Below are positions 23,561-30,708 of a stretch of DNA of 64,000 nucleotides, piece by piece. Location of the stretch: assembly GCF_002910905.1 (NCBI RefSeq), contig NZ_NEUE01000252.1:29498-93497 (forward strand). Reading direction: 5' to 3'. Within the stretch, counting starts at the first letter, position 1; every line of letters begins with the position of its first letter. Both the position numbers and the translations under genes were made by a program. This DNA comes from Streptomyces sp. SM11 (GTDB lineage Bacteria; Actinomycetota; Actinomycetes; Streptomycetales; Streptomycetaceae). Below the pieces are notes generated by a model. It saw only the letters and a program-made list of their open reading frames with translations, searched no databases and was not told the DNA's origin.

Positions 23561-24514
23561 ATGCGGACCACAACACTGGGCAGGGACGGGCCGGTCGTCG
23601 GCCGGCTGGGGCTGGGGGCCATGGGCCTCTCGTACCGTTGCGCCCCAGGCCTGGAGGACAGGACCAAGGCCGTATCGCTGGTCCAGGAGGCGGTGGACCT
23701 CGGGGTCAATCTCGTCGAGACGGCCGGTGCCTACGCGGCCGGCGACAACGAGCGGCTGATCGGTGAGGCCATCCGCGGGCGCCGGGACGAGGTCGTGCTG
23801 TGCACCGGCGGCGGACTGCTCGGTGACGCGGACGGTGTGCTGCGGCCCGCGGGCGGTCCGCAGGCGCTGAGGGACGCGGTCGACGAGAGTCTGCGACGGC
23901 TGCACGTGGACCACATCGACCTCTATCTGCTGCGCCGCGTCGATCCCGGCGTGCCACTGGAGGAGAGCTGGGGTGCGCTGGCCGAGCAGGTCTGGGCGGG
24001 AAAGATCCGCATGCTGGGGCTGCCCGTCGTCACCGAACAGGAGGCCCGCGAAGCCGAAGCCGTGCACGAGGCGGCGGCGATGGCCGCCGAGGTGTCGCTG
24101 TTCACGCGCTGCGGTCTCGACGATGTCGTGCCGTACGCGGTGGGGCGCCGGATCGCACTGCTGGCGGGCGCCCCGCTCAGCCGCGGGCTGCTGACCGGTG
24201 CGTTGTCCAGCTCCGACGACCTGATGCCGGACGACTGGCGGCGCACCCGGCCCCGCTTCGCTCCGCGCGCCATCCGGCACAGCTTCGCTCTCACACGGGC
24301 CGTCGCCCAGGTGGCCGCCCGGCACGAGGCCACACCCGCGCAGGTCGCCCTGGCATGGCTGCTCCGGCTCGGCGATCACGTGGTGCCGCTGCCCGGCACC
24401 AGGGCTTCGTACCACCTCGCGGAGAACCTCGGCGGCGACCGGATTCGCCTGACCGAACAGGACCTGACCGACCTGGAGTTCCTCCCCTGTCCGGCGGGCG
24501 CCCCCGAGATGTGA
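23561..24514 (+). CDS. Aldo/keto reductase-fold protein lacking most catalytic residues
   Basis: A 317-residue protein clearly of the aldo/keto reductase fold: RLGLGAMGLSY near the start, VDLGVNLVETAGAYAAGDNE, IDLYLLRRVDPGVPLEESW, QVALAWLLRLGDHVVPLPGT and a C-terminal LTEQDLTDLE helix. Of the usual Asp-Tyr-Lys-His tetrad only Tyr58 remains; the Asp position is Glu53, the Lys position is Gly83 (CTGGG instead of ATK-type), and the His position is Arg125. Ordinary NADPH carbonyl reduction is therefore doubtful, and a binding or regulatory role is possible. The coding frame is intact, so it is not simply decayed. Confidence 0.82.
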   Translation: MRTTTLGRDGPVVGRLGLGAMGLSYRCAPGLEDRTKAVSLVQEAVDLGVNLVETAGAYAAGDNERLIGEAIRGRRDEVVLCTGGGLLGDADGVLRPAGGPQALRDAVDESLRRLHVDHIDLYLLRRVDPGVPLEESWGALAEQVWAGKIRMLGLPVVTEQEAREAEAVHEAAAMAAEVSLFTRCGLDDVVPYAVGRRIALLAGAPLSRGLLTGALSSSDDLMPDDWRRTRPRFAPRAIRHSFALTRAVAQVAARHEATPAQVALAWLLRLGDHVVPLPGTRASYHLAENLGGDRIRLTEQDLTDLEFLPCPAGAPEM

Positions 24515-24564
24515 GCCGGTCCGGCTCCCACCGCACCACACGCCACACGCCACGCACCGCATCA

Positions 24565-24602
24565 CGCACACCGCACACCGCACACCGCACACCGCACACC
24601 GC
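24565..24602. repeat. CGCACAC heptamer tandem repeat
   Basis: Just over five copies of the 7-bp unit CGCACAC, embedded in a wider CA-rich tract between the reductase-like and beta-lactamase-like genes. The unit length is not a codon multiple and the tract is non-coding. Confidence 0.85.
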
Positions 24603-24637
24603 TGCAACTGACTCTCCAACTCTTCTGGAGTTCTGAC

Positions 24638-25888
24638 ATGACGACCTCTCTGGTACGGCAGGTCCTCCCCCGGCCACGGCCACGGCCGCGGGCGGCGACG
24701 GCCGATGTGCACGGAATCACCGCGCCCGGATTCGCCTCCGTGCGTCACTCCTTCGAACGGGCCTGCGGAGAAGCGGGCCCGCCCGGCTCCCAGGGAGCCG
24801 CGCTGGCGGTCGTACAGGACGGTGAACTGGTCGTCGACCTGTGGCACGGCACCGCCGATCCGGTCACCGGGGCACGGTGGACCGGCGACACCCTGGAGCC
24901 GCTGCTGACGGGTTCCCACGGAATCCTGGCCACGGCGGTCCTGCTGCTCGCCGACATGGGCGCGCTCGAACTGGACCGGCCCGTCGCCGACTACTGGCCG
25001 GAGTTCGCGGTCCGCGGCAAGGGCGCGGTGACGCTGCGGGACGTGCTCACGTTCACCGCCCGCCTCCCCGGCATGGCGGCCGAACTCGACCAGCGGGACA
25101 TCGAGAACCCGCGCACGATGGCCGCGCTGCTCGAACTGCACAGCCTGGAGGAGGACCCCCGGGCCGGTGGCGTGCTGCACGGGCCGTGGACCGCCGGGTG
25201 GATCGCCGCCGAGGTGATCCGCCGGGTCGACGGGCGCGATCTCGATCTGTTCTTCCTGGAGGAGATCGCGGGCCCGCTGGGTCTCGACGTCCACTTCGGC
25301 CTCGTACCCGACCAACTGCCGCAGGCAGCCCGTATCTCGTACGACGCGGACTTCCGCGCCTGTTTCGCGGCACTGGACAGCGGGGCGGACGACGGCGGGG
25401 CCGGTCTCTTCGGGCGGGTGTGGAACAACCCGTCCCCGTTCCCCGCGGAGTCCGGGGTGTGGAGCGAGAGCCGGCGGCGCTACGCGATCATCCCCTCGCT
25501 GGGGGCGTACGCGTCCGCCCGCGGCCTCGCCCGGCTCCAGGGCGTCCTGGCCGCGGATGCCGTACGGGCCCCGGGCGAGGAGCCGCTGCTGTTGTCACGC
25601 CGCACGCTCGACCGGGCTCGGAGCTTCTGGGTCGAGGGCCTGGATCCGCTGCTCGGCGGGATCAGCGCGTACGGCGAGGGCGGCCTCCAGCTCGTCGACG
25701 AGTGCCTCCACCCGGCCGTCCGCTCCGGCGCGTTCGGCCACCAGGGTCCCGGCGGAATCGCTTACCAGGCCTGGCCGCGGGTCCGGGCCGGGGCAGCCTG
25801 GGTCCGCAGCCGGCTGACGGCGGGCCTGAACGCGCGGGTCCTGGACGAGGTGGCGGGCGCGGTGGCGCGGGCGCTGCGGACCGCCTGA
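24638..25888 (+). CDS. Beta-lactamase/EstB-fold protein lacking the SxxK catalytic motif
   Basis: A 416-residue member of the class C beta-lactamase/esterase-like family: GAALAVVQDGELVVDLWHGT, LELDRPVADYWPEF, VTLRDVLTFTARLPG and IAAEVIRRVDGRDLDLFFLE. The SxxK motif that should follow DTLEPLL is TGSH (Thr91 to His94), and the Tyr of the usual PG-x-x-x-x-YH segment is absent (LHGPWTAGW). Normal serine-hydrolase chemistry is therefore unlikely. It starts 123 bp after another enzyme-like protein with missing residues. CTGGAG precedes the ATG. Family placement is firm; function is unknown. Confidence 0.82.
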   Translation: MTTSLVRQVLPRPRPRPRAATADVHGITAPGFASVRHSFERACGEAGPPGSQGAALAVVQDGELVVDLWHGTADPVTGARWTGDTLEPLLTGSHGILATAVLLLADMGALELDRPVADYWPEFAVRGKGAVTLRDVLTFTARLPGMAAELDQRDIENPRTMAALLELHSLEEDPRAGGVLHGPWTAGWIAAEVIRRVDGRDLDLFFLEEIAGPLGLDVHFGLVPDQLPQAARISYDADFRACFAALDSGADDGGAGLFGRVWNNPSPFPAESGVWSESRRRYAIIPSLGAYASARGLARLQGVLAADAVRAPGEEPLLLSRRTLDRARSFWVEGLDPLLGGISAYGEGGLQLVDECLHPAVRSGAFGHQGPGGIAYQAWPRVRAGAAWVRSRLTAGLNARVLDEVAGAVARALRTA

Positions 25889-25942
25889 GCCACACCGTCC
25901 TGCGGACCGCCCGAGCCACACGCCCTACGGACCGCCCGAGCA
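25876..25942. repeat. Triplicated CGGACCGCC-GAGC unit at the gene end
   Basis: CGGACCGCC(T/C)GAGC occurs at 25877, 25903 and 25928, periods of 26 and 25 bp, starting within the last codons of the beta-lactamase-like gene and continuing past its stop. Confidence 0.75.
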
Positions 25943-26173
25943 CAGTCGAGGCCGGGATGGGCCGGGATGGACCGGGACCCGACTTCAGGCAGGTTCCGCC
26001 CCGCGCCCCGTCAAACCCGCTCGGCCCTCCCTGCCCGCCCTGCCTTCGCCGCCCGTTCCTGCATGCGCCTTCTCCTTGGGCCTCGGCCAGTAGTCGCGCC
26101 CCGAAAGAAAAATAACGAACATTCTCTATGTTTGCTAGTCTGCTCAGCGACGCTTGCCTGGGAGGGACCCGCA

Positions 26174-27292
26174 GTGACGACGACGTACGAGATGCCCGAC
26201 ATGGCGACGACCCGGCCGCCGGGCGATCTGTCCCGGCTTCTGTTCGGCCACTTACACCGCTCCGACCAGCAGCGTTGGGGCCATGTGTACCTGCAAGGAC
26301 TCCTGCGGACACACGGGAAGAAGACCGTGCGCCGGATGGCGGCCGTGGTGACCGGCTCGGAGGCGGCGTCGGCGTCGCTGCACCAATTCGTCAGCGCCAG
26401 CCCCTGGGAGTGGGCCCCGGCCCGCGGCGAGCTGGCCCGCTGGGCCGCCCGGTCGCTGCCGGTGCGGGCCTGGACCCTGGCACCGGCGGTGCTGCCCAAG
26501 CGCGGCAACTGCTCGGCCGGGGTGCACCGGCGCTTCCTGCCGGATGCCGGGCGCACGGTCAACTGCCAGCTGGGCCTCGGCCTGTTCCTGGACGCCGGGC
26601 GGACGCACGTGCCTGTCGACTGGCGGCTCTTCCTGCCTCCCCGGTTCACCCGCGACGAGGCGGTACGCGACCGGGCGAAGATCCCCGCGACGACCACGGC
26701 CCAGCCACTGTGGGAGCACGCCCTGTGCCTGGTACGGGAGATGACGTCATGGTCGAACGGGCGGACGGCGCCCGTGGTGGCCGACCTGACATCCCTGTGC
26801 GACGTCGCGCCACTGGCGCAGCGGCTGCACGGCAGCGGGCACGCCTTCGTCCTCGCCATCCCGGGCCAGACCGCTCTCGCGGGTCCTGAACTGCCGCCCG
26901 GTGACAGGGAGTCCGCGCGCGGCCTGCTGCTGCGCCGGGGCGTACGGCACCCGGCGGGACCGGGCCGGCAGGTCGTCTCGTGCGACACGCCGGTGCACGG
27001 GCTGCGCCCGGACGGCGAGCGCGGTCACGGGGCGGGCCGGCTGATGGCCGAGTGGGACACGGCCGGCGGACGCCCGGGCCGGATCTGGCTGACGAACATC
27101 ACCGACCGCCGCCCGGCCGAACTGCTGGAGCTGACCCGCTCACTCCAGGGCGCACAGGACGCGACCCGTCGCATGGGCGAGGACTTCGGCCTCCTCGACT
27201 TCGAGGGCCGCTCCTTCCCCGGCTGGCACCGGCACATGACGCTCGTCTCGGCCGCCTACGCCTGTAGCGCCCTGGAGGGCATGACGCACTGA
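26174..27292 (+). CDS. IS701 transposase-like protein, probably inactive or domesticated
   Basis: A 372-residue protein of the IS701 DDE transposase family: RWGHVYLQGLL, SLHQFVSASPWEWAP, VDWRLFLPPRF, and LDFEGRSFPGWHRHM near the C-terminus with the likely third acidic residue. The second Asp is kept (VVAD, Asp204), but the first, normally in a DD-T-x-FPKKG block, is lost: the position reads TLAPAVLPKRG (101-111). No terminal inverted repeats or target duplications were seen around it, and the frame is intact. It is therefore more likely a retained, repurposed protein than a live insertion sequence. GTG 26174 follows GGGAGG at eight bases. Confidence 0.78.
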   Translation: MTTTYEMPDMATTRPPGDLSRLLFGHLHRSDQQRWGHVYLQGLLRTHGKKTVRRMAAVVTGSEAASASLHQFVSASPWEWAPARGELARWAARSLPVRAWTLAPAVLPKRGNCSAGVHRRFLPDAGRTVNCQLGLGLFLDAGRTHVPVDWRLFLPPRFTRDEAVRDRAKIPATTTAQPLWEHALCLVREMTSWSNGRTAPVVADLTSLCDVAPLAQRLHGSGHAFVLAIPGQTALAGPELPPGDRESARGLLLRRGVRHPAGPGRQVVSCDTPVHGLRPDGERGHGAGRLMAEWDTAGGRPGRIWLTNITDRRPAELLELTRSLQGAQDATRRMGEDFGLLDFEGRSFPGWHRHMTLVSAAYACSALEGMTH

Positions 27293-27304
27293 CCCATTGC
27301 TTGC

Positions 27305-27320
27305 CTATACAAATATATAG
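27305..27320. promoter_or_regulatory. AT-rich inverted repeat between the transposase-like gene and marR
   Basis: CTATA-CAAATA-TATAG, a 5-bp dyad in a strikingly AT-rich island for this genome, about 96 bp upstream of the MarR start. It may be an operator for that regulator. Confidence 0.45.
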
Positions 27321-27415
27321 CAGCCGGAGCCCTCTTCGCGGGCATCCGCACTCCCCAGATGATTGCATGGGCATGTATCTTGTTGTTCATCGCAGTCGAG
27401 AAGGGGAGCCGTTCC

Positions 27416-27859
27416 ATGACGATCCAGGAGCAGCCACGCGCCGCCTCCGATCAGGCCATGTGGGAGGCCGTCCTCGGCCTGCACGCCTTCGTGGAGCGTC
27501 AGCTCGCGCACGCCCTGCAGCGCCGCTACGGCGTCGGCCTGTCCGAGTACCGGGCCCTGGAGGCTCTCACCCAGGCGGAGAAGGGTGAATGCCGCATGCA
27601 GGAGCTCGCAGACCACATCGGCCTGGGCCAGAGCTCGGTCACCCGCCTGGTGGGACGCCTGGACAGCGCCGGCTACGCCTACAAGGACAACTGCGCCGAC
27701 GACAAGCGCGGCGTCTTCGCCGTCATCACCGACGAAGGCCGCAAGCACTATCAGGATGCCCGCGCCACGTACGCCGACGTCCTCAGCTCGGCCCTCAACA
27801 CCGCGAGCGCCGACGACCAGCTCGCCCGGGCGGTGCAAGCGCTGCGCAGCGCGGCCTGA
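27416..27859 (+). CDS. MarR family regulator
   Basis: A 147-residue MarR protein: LGLHAFVERQLAHALQRRYG, LSEYRALEALTQAEKG, MQELADHIGLGQSSVTRLVG (recognition helix) and LDSAGYAYKDNCADDKRGVF (wing, with a Cys that could respond to oxidation). ATG 27416 is preceded by AAGGGGAG. An AT-rich dyad lies upstream. It sits between the IS701-like gene and an ArpA-like receptor, a compact regulatory group. Confidence 0.9.
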   Translation: MTIQEQPRAASDQAMWEAVLGLHAFVERQLAHALQRRYGVGLSEYRALEALTQAEKGECRMQELADHIGLGQSSVTRLVGRLDSAGYAYKDNCADDKRGVFAVITDEGRKHYQDARATYADVLSSALNTASADDQLARAVQALRSAA

Positions 27860-27886
27860 CACCTTCACCCCGAAGCCTGCACACCT

Positions 27887-27945
27887 GCCACTGGCGCACC
27901 CGCCACTGGTGCACCGGCGACTGGTGCACCGGCGACTGCACAGCG
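27887..27945. repeat. 15-bp tandem repeat downstream of marR
   Basis: About 3.6 copies of GC(C/G)ACTGG(T/C)GCACC(G/C) starting at 27887, 27902, 27917 and 27932. It lies in the gap before the ArpA-like gene and is not part of a recognised gene. Confidence 0.8.
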
Positions 27946-27972
27946 GTGCGCGCATGCGGCTCCGCGCACCGA

Positions 27973-28062
27973 CTCAAAAAGAACGATCCCTCTGTTTTCC
28001 TGAGCCAAGAGAGCGTGGCATTTCAATCTACTCAGGTAACGTAAGGAGCGTTCTTTTTTGAG
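27973..28062. promoter_or_regulatory. Two inverted copies of a candidate autoregulatory element upstream of the ArpA-like receptor
   Basis: CTCAAAAAGAACGATCC (27973-27989) reappears inverted as GGAGCGTTCTTTTTTGAG (28045-28062), the second ending 12 bp before the receptor start. The first lies in a larger imperfect dyad ending TTTTCCTGAG at 28004. A/T-rich arms around a GAACG core recall the elements bound by ArpA/ScbR-type receptors, which repress their own genes. Confidence 0.6.
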
Positions 28063-28074
28063 AAGGTGAGAGGT

Positions 28075-28743
28075 ATGGCGCAACTGAAGCAAGAACGGGC
28101 GGAACAGACCCGCCGCGTTCTCCTGCACGCAGCCGCAGAGGTCTTTGACGAGTTCGGTTATGCGGGGGCCAGCATCACCCGCATCTTCAAGCGTGCCGGC
28201 GTGACGGCAGGGGCGCTCTACTTCCACTTCGGCTCGAAGGAGGACCTGGCCAAGGCGGTGATGAACAGCCAGCCGGAGACCCTCGTCCCGCTGCTTGACG
28301 CCAGCGGTCTGCAGCGGCTCATCGACCTCACCCTCGTGTGGTCGTGGCAGCTCCAGCGCGACCCGCTGCTCCGGGCCGGCGTACGGCTGACGAACGAGCA
28401 GGCCGCCATGGGCAGCTCCCTGAACGCCGACCCGTACGAGAACTTCCGCGAGATCATGACCGGGTGTCTGCACGAGGCGCGGGACGAGGGTGAACTGCAG
28501 CCGGGCATCGATCCGACCGTGGTCGCGGAGTTCGTGGTCGCCGCCTGTACGGGGATGCAGATGTACTCCAACGTCGTCAGCGGCCGCAAGGACCTTCCCG
28601 AGCGCACGCGGCAGATGTGGAATCTTCTCCTCCCGGGCATCGCGGTCCCGTCGGTGATCATCCGCGCCGACGCGACCCCCGCCCGCGGCGTCGCACTGAC
28701 GCCCGGACGGCCCGAACAGCCCAAGCCGCCCAACTCGCCCTGA
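28075..28743 (+). CDS. ArpA/ScbR-like gamma-butyrolactone receptor-type TetR regulator
   Basis: A 222-residue TetR protein with the butyrolactone-receptor pattern: LKQERAEQTRRVLLHAAAEV, FDEFGYAGASITRIFKRAGV, TAGALYFHFGSKEDLAKAVM. The ligand domain has LTLVWSWQLQRDPLLRAGVR and ends in a Pro-rich tail. Such receptors control antibiotic production or morphology. No afsA/scbA-type synthase gene is nearby, so it may be an orphan or pseudoreceptor. ATG 28075 is preceded by GAAGGT; two candidate autoregulatory elements lie immediately upstream. A very stable terminator follows. Confidence 0.88.
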   Translation: MAQLKQERAEQTRRVLLHAAAEVFDEFGYAGASITRIFKRAGVTAGALYFHFGSKEDLAKAVMNSQPETLVPLLDASGLQRLIDLTLVWSWQLQRDPLLRAGVRLTNEQAAMGSSLNADPYENFREIMTGCLHEARDEGELQPGIDPTVVAEFVVAACTGMQMYSNVVSGRKDLPERTRQMWNLLLPGIAVPSVIIRADATPARGVALTPGRPEQPKPPNSP

Positions 28744-28911
28744 CCGAACAGCTCGGCCTGACCGAACAACTCGCCCAGCTCGCCCGACTGTCCTGCCCGC
28801 CCCGCCCAGGCCCTCTTCGTCGACGACGCCACCCGGGCCGCCGACGTGTCCCGCGGCCGCGGCACCGCCTTCGCCGACCGCCCCTCCGACCCCTCCGGCT
28901 TCGTCCACAGA

Positions 28912-28958
28912 CCCCAGGCACCTGCTGCCCTTGTCGGAAGGGCAGCAGGTGCCTGGGG
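28912..28958. terminator. Bidirectional terminator with a 21-bp perfect stem
   Basis: 28912-28932 pairs perfectly with 28938-28958 around the loop GTCGG. It lies between the convergent ArpA-like and SMR genes. The stem includes AAGG/CCTT at the loop and CCCCAGG at the base and is unusually long. Confidence 0.85.
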
Positions 28959-29004
28959 CGTACTGTCGTAGGGAAGGACGGTCCGGAAGGACATCGGAAG
29001 GACG

Positions 29005-29424
29005 TCAGACCCCAACCGCGCTGGGACGGTCCGCGAGCTGCCCGGACTCCTGGGTCCCGACGGCCGCGGCCGCGGGCTTCGTACGGTCGGCGAGCTTGAG
29101 CCAGATGACCCCGACGATGATGACCGCCAGCCAGATGCCCTTGGCCGGGGTGAGGTTCTCGTCGAAGAAGAGCGGGCCGAGAACCGCGGCGCCGACCGCG
29201 CCGATACCCGCCCAGACGGCATAGCCGATGCTCACGTCGATCGTGCGGAGGGCGAGGCTCAGTGCGTAGAGCGTCAGCAGGAAGAACACCACCGCGACCA
29301 GGGACCAGGTCAGGACGGTGAAGCCCTCGCTGCCGCCGACGGCGAGCGCGTACCCGATCTCGAAACCTCCGGCGAGGAGGAGCGAGAGCCAGGCGTTGGT
29401 GGAGCTCTTGGCTGCGTTGGACAT
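29005..29424 (-). CDS. Small multidrug resistance (SMR) transporter subunit
   Basis: A 139-residue SMR protein with four helices. LLLAGGFEIGYALAVGGSEG carries the essential membrane Glu in helix 1, and DVSIGYAVWAGIGAVGAAVL and LTPAKGIWLAVIIVGVIWLK are family-typical. The GFEIGYA context resembles the Gdx (SugE) guanidinium exporter branch more than EmrE. It has a 30-residue soluble tail. It follows a second SMR gene on the same strand with a 123-bp gap holding a 12-bp tandem repeat, so a paired (hetero-oligomeric) exporter like YkkCD is plausible. Confidence 0.88.
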   Translation of the reverse strand: MSNAAKSSTNAWLSLLLAGGFEIGYALAVGGSEGFTVLTWSLVAVVFFLLTLYALSLALRTIDVSIGYAVWAGIGAVGAAVLGPLFFDENLTPAKGIWLAVIIVGVIWLKLADRTKPAAAAVGTQESGQLADRPSAVGV

Positions 29425-29450
29425 GGGAGGTGAGTCCTCTCTCAGAAGCG

Positions 29451-29498
29451 TCGTCAGGGGTGTCGCCAGGGGTGTCGTCAGGAGTGTCGCCAGGGGTT
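29451..29498. repeat. 12-bp tandem repeat between the SMR genes
   Basis: Four copies of TCG(T/C)CAGG(G/A)GTG at 29451, 29463, 29475 and 29487 in the gap between the paired exporter genes. It alternates GTC and GCC units, suggesting an older 24-bp duplication. Confidence 0.85.
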
Positions 29499-29547
29499 TC
29501 GGCGGAGGGGGTGCGCTGCGTGCGAGGCCGGGAGACGTGCTCCGGGC

Positions 29548-29868
29548 TCAGGCGGAACCGCTCAGTTGCAGGCCGACGACGCCGCCGATGACGAGGAGGA
29601 TGCCGATCGCCTTGTTCACGTTCAGACGCTGGCCGAAGAACAGAGCGCCGAGGACGGTGATACCGACGCCCGCGACCGAGGTCCACAGGGCGTAGCCGAC
29701 GCCGACGTCGAAGGTCAGCAGCGCCTTGCTGAGGAAGAAGGTCGCGGCGGCCCCGCTGGCCAGGGTGATGCCGGTCCACTTGCGGTTCTTGAATCCCTCG
29801 GCCTTTCCGGCGGCGATGGCGACCAAGACCTCGAAGGCGACGGCGATGGCGAGGTAGAGCCAGTGCAT
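29548..29868 (-). CDS. SMR transporter subunit, partner of 29005-29424
   Basis: A 106-residue four-helix SMR protein: YLAIAVAFEVLVAIAAGKAE with the helix-1 Glu, DVGVGYALWTSVAGVGITVL, and LNVNKAIGILLVIGGVVGLQ. It is standard SMR length. GGAAGGA precedes the ATG by six bases. It lies 52 bp downstream of a deaminase gene and upstream of the second SMR gene on one strand, so the three likely form an operon. Two unequal adjacent SMR subunits usually work as a heterodimer. The substrate is not evident. Confidence 0.9.
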   Translation of the reverse strand: MHWLYLAIAVAFEVLVAIAAGKAEGFKNRKWTGITLASGAAATFFLSKALLTFDVGVGYALWTSVAGVGITVLGALFFGQRLNVNKAIGILLVIGGVVGLQLSGSA

Positions 29869-29920
29869 GGCAAGTCCTTCCGTGTGGTGGAACGAGAGGG
29901 AGTAAGGAGGAATCAGAGCG

Positions 29921-30400
29921 TCATCGCGCGGCTCGGCTCAGGGCGAGGAAGTCCCGGAACGGCCGTTCGGCTTCAGGGAGTTGGAGCGCCGTGACCTTGA
30001 TGGGCCAGTCCGCCGGGTCCTCGGCGAAGAGGGTGTACGTGCTCGTGTAGTCGAAGCCGTACCGGGCGGCGGTCCCGCGGTCGGCGGCGTGCGCGATGTG
30101 GCCGATGCCGGCGTACCGCGCTGTCAGGTAGCACAGGGCGCAGGGTTCACCGGAGGCGATCAGGGTGGCCCCCGCCACGGAGCGGATCCCGTGCTTGGCG
30201 GTGGCCTCCCGGAGGGCGACGACCTCGGCGTGGGCGGTCGGGTCGCTGTCCTCGCGGACCCGGTTGAAGCCGGTCCCCAGGATCCGTCCGCCGCCCACGA
30301 CCACGCCGGAGAAGGGGATGCCACCCTGCGCGACGTGCTCACCGCTGAGCCGGATCGCTTCGTGGGCGTAGCCCATAAGTTCGCTTTCGTGTGTACCCAT
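29921..30400 (-). CDS. Cytidine/guanine-deaminase family nucleoside deaminase
   Basis: A 159-residue zinc deaminase: THAEVVALREAT gives the H-A-E zinc and catalytic residues, and SGEPCALCYLTARYAG gives the PCxxC zinc ligands. The family includes guanine, cytosine and tRNA-adenosine deaminases; the short form with a FDYTSTYTLFAEDP C-terminal region looks like a free base or nucleoside deaminase. ATG 30400 is preceded by CGGGAG. The promoter has a TTGACA box and two TGCACATGCA-type sites. It heads the SMR operon, hinting that the exporter handles a nitrogenous metabolite or its by-product. Confidence 0.86.
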   Translation of the reverse strand: MGTHESELMGYAHEAIRLSGEHVAQGGIPFSGVVVGGGRILGTGFNRVREDSDPTAHAEVVALREATAKHGIRSVAGATLIASGEPCALCYLTARYAGIGHIAHAADRGTAARYGFDYTSTYTLFAEDPADWPIKVTALQLPEAERPFRDFLALSRAAR

Positions 30401-30442
30401 CAGCGGTTCGTCTCCCGAGTTACCTCGTACCATTCATTTGCC

Positions 30443-30530
30443 TGCACATGCAAGAAAATGTTTCCCGCAAGGCGCCGCCGAAAGCTTGGCTCGCAGAATT
30501 AATCTTGCATGTGCATCTAAAAACTGTCAA
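30443..30530 (-). promoter_or_regulatory. Regulated promoter with two 13-bp inverted operator-like sites
   Basis: TGCACATGCAAGA (30443-30455) and its exact inverse TCTTGCATGTGCA (30503-30515) lie 60 bp apart. On the minus strand TTGACA (30530-30525) and CAAGAT (30507-30502) are 17 bp apart, so the upstream site covers the spacer and -10 box. Each site is built on TGCA-n2-TGCA. Confidence 0.7.
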
Positions 30531-30674
30531 GTGTGTGCGGGCACCCGGGCGTCCCGGCAGGGTGGCAGAAGTTGACGGATGACCAGAAGGTTGCACGATC
30601 ATGCACTTTAGTGTCAAGCCCGCCTGCCGCCAAGGAGGCGGAGACCGGCGGCGGGAAACCGAGGGGGAAGCCCT

Positions 30675-30692
30675 TGCGGGAGCGCTCCCGCA
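30675..30692. promoter_or_regulatory. 18-bp perfect palindrome with a LacI/CebR-like core
   Basis: TGCGGGAGCGCTCCCGCA is perfectly symmetric and its core GGGAGCGCTCCC equals the centre of the CebR operator TGGGAGCGCTCCCA. It ends 17 bp before the GNAT start, where a repressor would block transcription or translation start-up. Confidence 0.7.
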
Positions 30693-30708
30693 CCTGAAGG
30701 ATCTCCGC

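Noticed and set aside
22133..25315. A 1060-codon open frame on the minus strand opposite the kinase and reductase-like genes
   Set aside because: It is a long antisense shadow caused by high GC; its residues are low-complexity Gly/Arg/Asp and the opposite strand encodes recognisable proteins with ribosome sites.
26128..27292. A live IS701 insertion sequence
   Set aside because: No terminal inverted repeats or target duplication were found and the first catalytic Asp is missing, so the gene is reported as a domesticated or inactive protein instead.
27865..28908. A 347-residue minus-strand open frame over the ArpA-like gene
   Set aside because: Antisense shadow; repeats of VAGAP simply translate the 15-bp tandem repeat.
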